Shown: positions 1 through 7,228 of the stretch, piece by piece | Layout: every line of letters begins with the position of its first letter | Numbering within the stretch: position 1 is the stretch's first letter | DNA from: Pseudomonadota bacterium | GTDB taxonomy: Bacteria > Pseudomonadota > Alphaproteobacteria > Rhizobiales > Rhizobiaceae | NCBI GenBank assembly: GCA_023419535.1 | Contig: JAEZXX010000004.1 | Coordinates: 1 to 25,588 of the forward strand | Direction of reading: 5' to 3' | Length of the DNA: 25,588 nucleotides | Program-made: the position numbers and the translations under genes | Notes under the pieces: model-generated | The model's database searches: none | The model's input: only the letters and a program-made list of their open reading frames with translations | Told to the model about the DNA's origin: nothing

Positions 1-177
1 ATTTTTTTTTTGGGGCGTCCCGGCCTGGGGGGGCCGGCCCGCGGCCGCGCCTCCCACGCTCGCATCGGCAATATCTCATAAGACTCATAGTGCCGGCGCG
101 GCAGCGACCTTGCCCAACCTGCCGTCCGCGCCGCCCGCACACGCCCACGATGGCCCCTCATCAGTTGGCGACGTATT

Positions 178-193
178 TGTACGCTAACGTACA
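178..193. promoter_or_regulatory. Inverted repeat, candidate operator upstream of the LuxR-type gene
   Basis: The sequence reads TGTACG, four bases (CTAA), then CGTACA, a perfect 6+6 dyad of 16 bases. Size and symmetry resemble lux-box-like operators bound by LuxR-type dimers. It lies about 140 bases upstream of the LuxR-type start, in an A/T-enriched patch. That it binds this regulator is inference only. Confidence 0.35.
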
Positions 194-268
194 TTCAAAT
201 TCGCTCAAGAATACCTGCGTCCGCCAGCAAGATTATGGGGTGGCCCCGGGCCGTTCCGGCGGCTATCC

Positions 269-274
269 TATAAT
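269..274 (+). promoter_or_regulatory. Candidate -10 element of the LuxR-type gene
   Basis: A perfect TATAAT hexamer. No good -35 hexamer is found 16-18 bases upstream, so the promoter may be activator dependent. It would start transcription near 281, which argues for translation from ATG 335 rather than from GTG 281. Confidence 0.3.
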
Positions 275-334
275 GGGACAGTGGGGAGATGTGCCATTTC
301 GAATGAGGAGAATGCGGCTCCGGCCATAGGAGCC

Positions 335-1438
335 ATGCACGGTCTTCTGGACGAGGTCGCGTGGGGCAGGGGATCCTGGAACGAGGTTTGCCGAAACCTT
401 GTCGAGTTTCTTCCCGGATCGGCGCTTGCGGTCGTGAACTTCGACAGGACCAGGCATGCGGTGAACACCGTCTTCGCCACGGGCATCGACCCGGCCTTCG
501 TGGCCTCATATCGCGACCACTACGCCGCGATCAACCCGTGGATGGACTTCTGGGAGACGGTGCCGGCCGGCGAGGTCAAGGTTTCCGAACGCGACAGCCC
601 GTCATCGGCCTTTCGCGACACCGAGTTCTACGCCGACTGGCTGGCGCCGCAGGACCACCTGAAGGCGGGATCCGGCATCCGCTTCGACGTCGACGCGCAC
701 AACACCGTGTTCGTCTGCTGGCACTACGAGCCGAAGCACGCCCCCGTCTATGACGGGCTGGCGGAAGCCATTCTCGAGCAGACCAAGCACAGCCTGCTCG
801 ACGCGATCCGCAGCGCGGCCCTGCTGCGGCACGGGCTCGAGGCCAGCCCCCGGCTCGGCCTGATGATCGAGCGCATCGACGGCGCGGCGCTGCTCGTCGA
901 CGCCGACCGCCGCATTCGCGAGGCCAATGCCGAGGCCTCGATCGCCATGGTGCGCGGCGAGATCCTGACCGGCGCGGGCAACGTGCTCGCCCTGCGCGAT
1001 CCCGCGGCCCAGCGCTGGGTCGAGGAGGCGATGGTGCAACTGCTTGCGGGCAGGCATCCGGCGTTCTCCACGTCCACCTTCGTCGTCAACGACCGGATAT
1101 TCCGCATCACCCTCACGCGCGCGCCCGAACACGGCGAGGCCGGCCTGCCGCTTCTGATCCGGCCGCGGCCGCTGGTGCTCCTGGTCGTCCAGCCGCTCGT
1201 CGGGACGACGCTGCGGCTCGACGGCGGCGCGCTCAAGCTGGCGTTCGGCCTTTCGGGGGCGGAAACGCGGCTCTGCGAGTTCCTGGCCAACGGCCGCTCG
1301 CTCGCCGAGGCGGCCGACATGCTGCACATCTCGGAAGGCACGGCGAGGCAGCGGATCAAGACGATCTTCCACAAGACCGGCACCCACCGCCAGGGGCAGC
1401 TGATCGCCCTCGTGTCGCACTTCGCCGTCGGCTACTGA
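335..1438 (+). CDS. LuxR-type helix-turn-helix transcriptional regulator
   Basis: Predicted 367-aa regulator. The last 65 or so residues form a typical LuxR/GerE DNA-binding domain: a segment beginning LSGAETRLCEFLANG, then LAEAADMLHIS and EGTARQRIKTIFHKTG as recognition region. The first 160 residues, with many aromatic positions (NPWMDFWE, FYADWL), look like a GAF/PAS-like or autoinducer-binding-like sensory region, and a second PAS-like stretch (ALLVDADRRIREAN) follows. No luxI-type synthase is in the window, so this is a LuxR solo or a non-quorum regulator; the ligand is unknown. Start choice: an in-frame GTG at 281 would add 18 residues, but those codons (AGA, TGT, ATT, AAT, ATA, GGA) are unlike the G/C-ending codons downstream, and a TATAAT hexamer sits just before it. 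ATG 335 has AGGAG only 2 bases upstream, so the start stays uncertain. The gene stands alone, with recA 217 bases downstream. Confidence 0.8.
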   Translation: MHGLLDEVAWGRGSWNEVCRNLVEFLPGSALAVVNFDRTRHAVNTVFATGIDPAFVASYRDHYAAINPWMDFWETVPAGEVKVSERDSPSSAFRDTEFYADWLAPQDHLKAGSGIRFDVDAHNTVFVCWHYEPKHAPVYDGLAEAILEQTKHSLLDAIRSAALLRHGLEASPRLGLMIERIDGAALLVDADRRIREANAEASIAMVRGEILTGAGNVLALRDPAAQRWVEEAMVQLLAGRHPAFSTSTFVVNDRIFRITLTRAPEHGEAGLPLLIRPRPLVLLVVQPLVGTTLRLDGGALKLAFGLSGAETRLCEFLANGRSLAEAADMLHISEGTARQRIKTIFHKTGTHRQGQLIALVSHFAVGY

Positions 1439-1473
1439 GCGGCCGGCGAGGCCCGCCCGGACGAATCCGCCGT

Positions 1474-1492
1474 CCCGACGGGCGCCGTCGGG
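1474..1492 (+). terminator. Weak hairpin after the LuxR-type gene
   Basis: Perfect 8-bp stem (CCCGACGG / CCGTCGGG) with a 3-base loop, 36 bases after the stop codon at 1438. It has no T tract, so it may be only a transcript-end stabiliser or a Rho-assisted terminator. Confidence 0.35.
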
Positions 1493-1570
1493 GATATATC
1501 CCGCGTCATCTGCGCGATACAAAGAAGGAACAAATTTCGATATCCTCGATATTTCAACAGGATAGGTATC

Positions 1571-1599
1571 TTGCAAAAATAGAACAAAATGAGTACAAA
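1571..1599 (+). promoter_or_regulatory. recA promoter with LexA-like (SOS) box
   Basis: TTGCAA (1571-1576), a 17-base spacer and TACAAA (1594-1599) make a reasonable sigma-70-type promoter. Inside it, 1582-1596 reads GAAC-N7-GTAC, one mismatch from the alphaproteobacterial LexA box GAAC-N7-GAAC. The box covers the spacer and -10, the position expected for repression. Upstream, the heptamer TCGATAT is repeated at 1537-1543 and 1546-1552 in an A/T-rich patch. SOS control of recA by LexA is established in alphaproteobacteria; binding here is inferred from the motif. Confidence 0.65.
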
Positions 1600-1654
1600 A
1601 AAGACAGGGACACCGGACAAACCGGCTTCGCTGACGATCAAGGGGTAAGCTATC

Positions 1655-2725
1655 ATGGCGCAGAACACGTTGCGGCTAGTTGAGGACAGTTCGGTGGACA
1701 AATCAAAGGCTCTTGATGCCGCGCTCGCACAGATCGAGCGCTCCTTCGGCAAGGGTTCGATCATGCGGCTGGGGGCCAACGAGCAGGTCGTCGAGATCGA
1801 GACCGTCTCGACCGGCTCGCTTGGCCTCGACATCGCACTCGGCGTCGGCGGCCTGCCCAAGGGGCGCATCATCGAGATCTACGGCCCGGAGAGCTCGGGC
1901 AAGACGACGATGGCGCTGCACACGGTGGCCGAAGCGCAGAAGAAGGGCGGCATCTGCGCCTTCGTCGATGCGGAGCACGCGCTCGACCCGGTCTATGCCC
2001 GCAAGCTCGGCGTCGACCTCGAGAACCTCCTAATTTCCCAGCCCGACACCGGCGAGCAGGCGCTCGAGATCTGCGACACGCTGGTGCGCTCGGGCGCCAT
2101 CGAGGTTCTCGGCGTCGATTCGGGGGCGGCGCTGACGCCGCGCGCCGAGATCGAGGGCGAGATGGGCGACTCTCTGCCCGGCATGCAGGCGCGCCTGATG
2201 AGTCAGGCGCTGCGCAAGCTCACCGGCTCGATCTCGCGCTCCAAGTGCATGGTCATCTTCATCAACCAGATCCGCATGAAGATCGGCGTCATGTTCGGCA
2301 ATCCGGAGACGACGACGGGCGGCAACGCGCTGAAGTTCTACGCCTCCGTGCGTCTCGACATCCGCCGCATCGGCGCGATCAAGGACCGCGAGGAGGTAAC
2401 GGGCAACCAGACCCGCGTGAAGGTCGTCAAGAACAAGATGGCCCCGCCGTTCAAGCAGGTCGAGTTCGACATCATGTACGGGGAGGGCGTCTCCAAGATG
2501 GGCGAGCTCGTCGATCTCGGGGTGAAGTCCGGCATCGTCGAGAAGTCCGGCGCCTGGTTCTCCTACAACTCCCAGCGCCTTGGGCAGGGGCGGGAGAACG
2601 CCAAGCAGTTTCTGCGCGATAACCCGGATCTCGCCAACGAGATCGAGAGCGCGATCCGACAGAACGCGGGGCTCATCGCCGAGAAGCTTCTGGAACAGGG
2701 CGGGCCGGACCCGCAGGACGACTGA
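1655..2725 (+). CDS. recA: Recombinase RecA
   Basis: 356-aa RecA, the usual length. It binds single-stranded DNA, catalyses ATP-dependent strand exchange in homologous recombination, and as a nucleoprotein filament triggers LexA self-cleavage. Visible signatures: an N-terminal helix with ALDAALAQIERSFGKGSIM, Walker A GPESSGKT at residues 77-84, FVDAEHALDP after it, the Walker B region VLGVDSGAALTP, and the RecA signature ALKFYASVRLDIRR. The C-terminus ends in acidic residues (DPQDD), as in other RecA proteins. ATG 1655 is preceded by AGGGG (1641-1645) at 9 bases. The gene appears monocistronic, between its own SOS-type promoter and a strong terminator. No recX follows; alaS is next instead, a common alphaproteobacterial order. 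Confidence 0.98.
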   Translation: MAQNTLRLVEDSSVDKSKALDAALAQIERSFGKGSIMRLGANEQVVEIETVSTGSLGLDIALGVGGLPKGRIIEIYGPESSGKTTMALHTVAEAQKKGGICAFVDAEHALDPVYARKLGVDLENLLISQPDTGEQALEICDTLVRSGAIEVLGVDSGAALTPRAEIEGEMGDSLPGMQARLMSQALRKLTGSISRSKCMVIFINQIRMKIGVMFGNPETTTGGNALKFYASVRLDIRRIGAIKDREEVTGNQTRVKVVKNKMAPPFKQVEFDIMYGEGVSKMGELVDLGVKSGIVEKSGAWFSYNSQRLGQGRENAKQFLRDNPDLANEIESAIRQNAGLIAEKLLEQGGPDPQDD

Positions 2726-2730
2726 ATTGT

Positions 2731-2764
2731 GCGAAGGGCTCGCCGGTCGGCGGGCCCTTTTCGC
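2731..2764 (+). terminator. Intrinsic terminator of recA
   Basis: Six bases after the recA stop, GCGAAGGGCTCGCCG and CGGCGGGCCCTTTTCGC form a long G/C-rich stem with a TTTT run in the distal arm. This separates recA from alaS. Confidence 0.8.
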
Positions 2765-2917
2765 ATGGGGCCCGCCCTTCACCGGCCTTCCGCGACTCGG
2801 ATTTCGCCGGAGCGGCATGAACAGGGGTGCCTGGTTCGGGTTCGGAGCGGCGCAGGAGGGGTCGAGGGAAGCCTGCCTGTCGCACGGCCTTGCCGACGCG
2901 GCTCCAAGCCCCCGTGA

Positions 2918-2946
2918 TGGACAGGATTTGGGCGCATCGCTACAAG
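2918..2946 (+). promoter_or_regulatory. Candidate alaS promoter
   Basis: TGGACA (2918-2923), exactly 17 bases, then TACAAG (2941-2946), in the 283-base recA-alaS gap. Transcription would begin near 2953, giving a leader of about 56 bases before ATG 3009. No T-box or other riboswitch-like structure was recognised in the gap. Confidence 0.45.
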
Positions 2947-3008
2947 GCCAGCCCGAAGGGAAGGCGCAAGTGTCGCCTCCCGCCCTGACGCGTGTCCGAA
3001 GGCTTTCC

Positions 3009-5669
3009 ATGAGCGGCGTGAACGAGATCCGGTCGACCTTCCTCGATTACTTCGCAAGGAACGGCCACGAGAAGGTGGCGTCCTCGCCTTTGGTGCCGCG
3101 CAACGACCCGACGCTCATGTTCACGAACGCCGGCATGGTGCAGTTCAAGAACGTGTTCACGGGGCTCGAGAGCCGGCCCTACGACCGTGCCGTGACCTCC
3201 CAGAAGAGCGTGCGCGCGGGCGGCAAGCACAACGATCTCGACAATGTCGGCTACACCGCCCGGCATCTCACCTTCTTCGAGATGCTCGGCAACTTCTCCT
3301 TCGGGGACTACTTCAAGGAACGGGCGATCGAGCTCGCCTGGAACCTCGTCACGAAGGAGTTCGACCTTCCCAAGGACAAGCTTCTCGTCACCGTCTATCA
3401 CGAGGACGAGGAGGCGGCCGGTCTCTGGCGCAAGATCGCCGGCCTTTCGGACGACCGCATCATCCGCATCGCGACCTCGGACAATTTCTGGCAGATGGGC
3501 GACACGGGGCCGTGCGGCCCGTGCTCGGAAATCTTCATCGACCGCGGCGAGCACGTCTTCGGCGGCCCTCCGGGCAGCCCGGACGAGGACGGCGACCGGT
3601 TCCTGGAGTTCTGGAACCTCGTCTTCATGCAGTTCGACCAGATCGAGCCCGGCAACCGCGTGTCCCTGCCGCGCCCGTCGATCGACACCGGCATGGGGCT
3701 CGAGCGCATGGCGAGCGTGCTGCAGGGCGTCGACAGCGTCTTCGAGACCGACACCTTCCGGCGGCTGATCGCGGCGGCGGGCGAGGCGGTGGGGCGCGAG
3801 CCTGCGGGCGAGCCCTCCTTCAAGGTGATCGCGGACCACATCCGCTCCACGGCGTTCCTCATCGCCGATGGCGTTCTGCCCTCGAACGAGGGCCGCGGCT
3901 ACGTGCTGCGCCGGATCATGCGGCGCGCCATGCGCCACGCCAAGCTCCTCGGCGCGCGCGAGCCGGTCCTCCACCGCGTGCTGCCGGCGCTCGTTTCCGA
4001 GATGGGCCGCGCCTATCCCGAACTGGTGCGCGCCGAGCAGTTGATCTCGGAGACGCTCAAGCTCGAGGAGAAGCGCTTCCTGACGACGCTCGATCGGGGT
4101 CTGACGCTCCTGAACGACGCGTCCGAGGGTCTTGCCGAGGGGCAAAATCTCGACGGGGAAGTCGCCTTCAAGCTCTACGACACCTACGGATTCCCGCTCG
4201 ATCTGACGCAGGACGCATTGCGTTCGCGCGGCGTCGGCGTCGACACGGCGGCTTTCGATGCCGCCATGGCCCGCCAGAAGGCGGAAGCCCGCGCCAGCTG
4301 GGCGGGTTCGGGCGAGGCCGCGGCGGACACGGTCTGGTTCGCCGTGCGCGAGCGGACCGGTGCGACCGAGTTCCTGGGCTACGATACGGAAGCGGCCGAG
4401 GGCCAGGTTCTGGCGATCGTGCGCGAGGGCGCTCAGGTCGCAGACGCCGCCACGGGCGACGCGGTCTCGATCGTGCTGAACCAGACGCCCTTCTACGCCG
4501 AGTCCGGCGGCCAGGTGGGCGACACCGGGACGATGTCCGGCGAGGGCGTGCGCATCGAGATCGAGGACACGCAGAAGGTCGCGAACGGTCTGTTCGTCCA
4601 TCGCGGGCGGGTGGTGGGAGGTCGCCTCGTGGCGGGCGCGGCGCTCGAACTCGTGGTCGATCACGCCCGGCGCTCGAAGATCCGGGCCAACCATTCGGCG
4701 ACCCACCTTCTGCACGAGGGCCTGCGCGAGATTCTGGGCACGCATGTCGCGCAGAAGGGCTCGCAGGTTGCGCCCGACCGGCTGCGCTTCGACTTCTCGC
4801 ATCCCAAGCCCCTGGACGCGGCGGAACTGGCCGAGGTCGAGCGCCTCGCCAACGAGATCGTCCTGCAGAATGCGCCGGTCGAGACGCGACTGATGGCCGT
4901 CGACGACGCGATCGCGGAAGGCGCCATGGCGCTGTTCGGCGAGAAGTACGGCGACGAGGTCCGCGTCGTCTCGATGGGCACGGCCACCGAGGGCGAGAAA
5001 GCCGGGCGCCGCTATTCGGTGGAGCTGTGCGGCGGAACGCACGCTCGCGCGACCGGCGATATCGGCCTCGTCCACATCCTGTCGGAATCGGCCGTGGGCG
5101 CGGGCGTGCGTCGCATCGAGGCGCTGACGGGCGCGGCGGCCCGCGCCCATCTCGGCGAGCAGGACGCGCGCATGCGCCGCATGGCGGCGGCCCTGAAGGT
5201 CGCGCCGTCCGACGTGGCCGACCGGCTCGACGCGCTTGTCGAGGAGCGGCGGCGCCTGGAGAAGGAGCTCGGCGAGACGAGGAAGCGTCTGGCGCTCGCC
5301 GGCGACGGCGCGAACGCGCAAGGGGCGGGTCCGCGCGACATCGGCGGCGTCAGCTTCGTCGGCCGGGTGCTGGAGGGTGTCTCGGCGAAGGATCTGAAGG
5401 GTCTCGTCGACGAGACCAAGTCCGGCCTGCAGTCCGGCGTTGTCGCCTTCGTGGCGGTGGCGGACGGGAAGGCGAGCGTCGTGGTCGGCGTCACGCCCGA
5501 CCTGACCGACCGGTTCGACGCGGTCGATCTGGTCCGCTCGGCGAGCGAGGCGATCGGAGGCAAGGGCGGCGGCGGCCGGGCCGACATGGCGCAGGCCGGC
5601 GGCCCGGACGGCTCGAAGGCCGACGAGGCCGTGGCGGCGGTCGAGCGGCGTCTCGCTGCCGCGGCCTGA
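3009..5669 (+). CDS. alaS: Alanyl-tRNA synthetase
   Basis: 886-aa cytoplasmic class II synthetase that charges tRNA-Ala with alanine. It is full length for the family. The start MSGVNEIRSTFLDYF is followed by the conserved HEKVASSPLVPRNDPTLMF and GMVQFKNVFTG (class II motif region), TARHLTFFEMLGNFSFGDYFK, and GPCGPCSEI. The editing domain carries HSATHLLHEGL, a HxxxH metal site, plus the distal CGGTH motif. The C-terminal part holds a short coiled coil (LEKELGETRKRL) and the C-Ala segment ending GKGGGGRADMAQAGG, typical of AlaS. ATG 3009 was chosen because homologs begin with a short run before FLDYF; the frame stays open further upstream, but that sequence is not AlaS-like. The phosphotransferase gene starts 15 bases after the stop and probably shares its transcript. 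Confidence 0.98.
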   Translation: MSGVNEIRSTFLDYFARNGHEKVASSPLVPRNDPTLMFTNAGMVQFKNVFTGLESRPYDRAVTSQKSVRAGGKHNDLDNVGYTARHLTFFEMLGNFSFGDYFKERAIELAWNLVTKEFDLPKDKLLVTVYHEDEEAAGLWRKIAGLSDDRIIRIATSDNFWQMGDTGPCGPCSEIFIDRGEHVFGGPPGSPDEDGDRFLEFWNLVFMQFDQIEPGNRVSLPRPSIDTGMGLERMASVLQGVDSVFETDTFRRLIAAAGEAVGREPAGEPSFKVIADHIRSTAFLIADGVLPSNEGRGYVLRRIMRRAMRHAKLLGAREPVLHRVLPALVSEMGRAYPELVRAEQLISETLKLEEKRFLTTLDRGLTLLNDASEGLAEGQNLDGEVAFKLYDTYGFPLDLTQDALRSRGVGVDTAAFDAAMARQKAEARASWAGSGEAAADTVWFAVRERTGATEFLGYDTEAAEGQVLAIVREGAQVADAATGDAVSIVLNQTPFYAESGGQVGDTGTMSGEGVRIEIEDTQKVANGLFVHRGRVVGGRLVAGAALELVVDHARRSKIRANHSATHLLHEGLREILGTHVAQKGSQVAPDRLRFDFSHPKPLDAAELAEVERLANEIVLQNAPVETRLMAVDDAIAEGAMALFGEKYGDEVRVVSMGTATEGEKAGRRYSVELCGGTHARATGDIGLVHILSESAVGAGVRRIEALTGAAARAHLGEQDARMRRMAAALKVAPSDVADRLDALVEERRRLEKELGETRKRLALAGDGANAQGAGPRDIGGVSFVGRVLEGVSAKDLKGLVDETKSGLQSGVVAFVAVADGKASVVVGVTPDLTDRFDAVDLVRSASEAIGGKGGGGRADMAQAGGPDGSKADEAVAAVERRLAAAA

Positions 5670-5683
5670 CAAGGGGCAGCGGG

Positions 5684-6568
5684 ATGGCGCCGTCCCGTTG
5701 TCCCTACACGGGATCGGACGTCTCGTCGGTTTCCGTACGATCCGACGCGACGATCTTCGAGCCCTATCTGAGCCGCTGGGCTCTCTCCGTGGACGGCATG
5801 CCCTTCCGGTCGCGTTCGAGCGACCTCGTCTTCGTCCGCTCGCGATCGGGTCCTGCCATCCTGAAGGTGCCGTTCGAGACCGAGGAGCGTCTCGGTGGTG
5901 CCCTCATGCACTGGTGGGGCGGTGACGGCGCGGCACGGGTCTTCCACTTCGACGCGGCCAGCGGCACGGCGGTGTTGGAGCGGGCGAGCGGTCCGCGGGA
6001 CCTGCGCCGGATGAGCGAACGAGGCGAGGACGCGGAGGCCGTCCGTATTCTCTGCCGTGCCGCCAGCCGGCTCCATAGGGCGGGGCGCGGGCCTCGTCCG
6101 AGCGAACTGGTGCCGCTCGACGCCTGGTTCGCCGCCTTGCCGCGCGCTGCGCAACACCGGGGCGGGCCGTTCGCCTCGGGCTGGGCCGTTGCCAAGCGCC
6201 TGCTCGCCCAGGATCGTCATACTGTCGCACTCCACGGCGACATCCATCACGGCAACGTCCTCGATTTCGGGACGAGGGGTTGGCTGGCGATCGACCCGAA
6301 GCACGTCTTCGGCGACCGCACGTTCGATTATGTCAACATCCTGCGCAATCCGGACGTCGAGGCCATGCCCGACCCGGCGCGCTTCGAACGCACGGTCGCG
6401 ATCGTGGTCAGCGAGGCGGGTCTCGACCGGCGCCGCTATCTCGAATGGACCTACGCCTTCGCGATGCTGTCGGCGGCGTGGAACCTCGAGGACGACAGCG
6501 CTCCCTCGGTCGATTTCGAAATCGCGAAGCTGGCTGCGGTGATGCTCGGGAGCATCGAGACCTCATGA
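5684..6568 (+). CDS. Aminoglycoside/hydroxyurea-type phosphotransferase (APH(6)-like)
   Basis: 294-aa protein-kinase-like small-molecule phosphotransferase. It has ILKVP at 59-63 with the likely ATP-binding Lys61, the Brenner motif HGDIHHGNVL at 184-193 (catalytic Asp186, Asn191) and AIDPKHVFGDRTFDY at 202-216, whose Asp204 should bind Mg-ATP. The DPK..GD..FD pattern fits the APH(6)/hydroxyurea-resistance kinase family, to which streptomycin 6-kinases belong. Many chromosomal members have no proven resistance role, so the substrate is unknown. ATG 5684 has AAGGGG at 7 bases; the gene lies 14 bases after alaS in the same direction and is probably cotranscribed. Codon use matches the neighbours, so there is no sign of recent transfer. 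It ends at a strong hairpin shared with the converging gene. Confidence 0.85.
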   Translation: MAPSRCPYTGSDVSSVSVRSDATIFEPYLSRWALSVDGMPFRSRSSDLVFVRSRSGPAILKVPFETEERLGGALMHWWGGDGAARVFHFDAASGTAVLERASGPRDLRRMSERGEDAEAVRILCRAASRLHRAGRGPRPSELVPLDAWFAALPRAAQHRGGPFASGWAVAKRLLAQDRHTVALHGDIHHGNVLDFGTRGWLAIDPKHVFGDRTFDYVNILRNPDVEAMPDPARFERTVAIVVSEAGLDRRRYLEWTYAFAMLSAAWNLEDDSAPSVDFEIAKLAAVMLGSIETS

Positions 6569-6575
6569 AGCGAAA

Positions 6576-6606
6576 GGCTCCGCCGGCGGATCGCGCCGGC
6601 GGAGCC
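6576..6606. terminator. Bidirectional terminator between converging genes
   Basis: Perfect 12-bp stem, GGCTCCGCCGGC and GCCGGCGGAGCC, with a 7-base loop, flanked by CGAAA and TCGAAAG. Read leftward, it is followed by TTTCG, so it suits the leftward PRC-barrel-like gene best, but it lies 8 bases after the phosphotransferase stop and can serve both. Confidence 0.75.
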
Positions 6607-6671
6607 TCGAAAGCCTCGGCTTGGACGGTCGGAACGGAGGCGGGACCGGGCCCGCCCCCGTACCGCGTCGC

Positions 6672-7031
6672 TCAGTTGGCGACCGGAAGGGCCGTGACCT
6701 CCTCGGGCGTCAGCGACGTCACGAGACGGTTGGCCTCCAGCGTAAAGGCGTCGATCGGCACCAGCACGTCGTCGCGGTCCGGGAATCCGGCCTCATCGTC
6801 GAAGTCCACGACGAGATGCGTCGGCGTCTGCGGATCGGTGCCGATGATCTCCTCGACGTCGCCGATCTCGACGCCCGCCGGGGTGTAGACGTCGATGTCG
6901 TCGAGAAGGCCGGCGGCGACGCCGAAGGGCTGGACGATGACGTCGTCGTTCACGTCGACGAGGGTCTGCGCCATGGCGGACGTCGCGAGGACGGTGCCGA
7001 AGGCGGCGGCGGTGAGCGTGCGAAGGATCAT
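6672..7031 (-). CDS. Secreted PRC-barrel-like domain protein
   Basis: 119-aa predicted exported protein. The first 22 residues are a clear signal peptide (MILRTLTAAAFGTVLATSAMA, then Q) with a likely cut after AMA. The mature part looks like a PRC-barrel: IDVYTPAGVEIGDVEEII, THLVVDFDDEAGF, VLVPIDAFTLEANRLV, ending in LTPEEVTALP, a pattern common in alphaproteobacterial periplasmic PRC-barrel proteins. It should fold as a small beta-barrel in the periplasm; its partner is unknown. Start: ATG 7031 has GGAG at 9 bases and begins directly at the signal peptide. ATG 7046 would add five residues and lacks a good ribosome site. The gene is alone, leftward, ending at a strong hairpin. The domain call rests on pattern, not on an alignment. 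Confidence 0.7.
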   Translation of the reverse strand: MILRTLTAAAFGTVLATSAMAQTLVDVNDDVIVQPFGVAAGLLDDIDVYTPAGVEIGDVEEIIGTDPQTPTHLVVDFDDEAGFPDRDDVLVPIDAFTLEANRLVTSLTPEEVTALPVAN

Positions 7032-7182
7032 GCGTTCAAACTCCATGGTTGCTGCCGGCCTGGATGAGGACCCGTGCCGGTCGTGGGGTCGGCCAACCAA
7101 CGCGGGAGCGCCGAAATGGATGCGACCGATGACGGGGACCATGGAGGACGACACCTGACGGTTGGCTGACGCCGCAAACGAA

Positions 7183-7206
7183 AAGGCCCGGGCGTTCCCG
7201 GGCCTT
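7183..7206 (-). terminator. Intrinsic terminator of icd
   Basis: Perfect 10-bp stem, AAGGCCCGGG and CCCGGGCCTT, with a 4-base loop. Read leftward it is followed by TTCGTTTG. It begins 22 bases after the icd stop. Confidence 0.8.
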
Positions 7207-7228
7207 CTTACCGTCGGACGCGGATCGA

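Larger units (their letters stand above)
1..334. other. Non-coding left flank with regulatory features
   Basis: No convincing gene is visible in this stretch. It opens with a run of ten T (2-11), which could be the tail of a terminator lying outside the window or an assembly edge, followed by very GC-rich low-complexity DNA to about 60. From about 155 to 240 the composition becomes clearly more A/T rich, as expected of a promoter region, and it contains the dyad at 178-193. A perfect TATAAT hexamer lies at 269-274. Reading frames crossing it use arginine-rich or rare codons and look non-coding. Confidence 0.5.

Noticed and set aside
90..329. A 79-residue frame in the left flank
   Set aside because: No ribosome site, arginine/proline-rich start and mixed codon use; it overlaps a likely regulatory region.
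602..1576. A 324-residue minus-strand frame opposite the LuxR-type gene
   Set aside because: Arginine-rich antisense shadow; the plus-strand frame has a clear LuxR helix-turn-helix domain.
2726..3008. A possible riboswitch or T-box upstream of alaS
   Set aside because: No T-box or purine-like motif was seen; only the recA terminator and an ordinary promoter candidate are present.
2940..5672. A 910-residue open frame on the minus strand opposite alaS
   Set aside because: It mirrors the alaS codons in high-GC DNA, is rich in Arg, Asp, Val and His, and has no family pattern. alaS itself is unmistakable.
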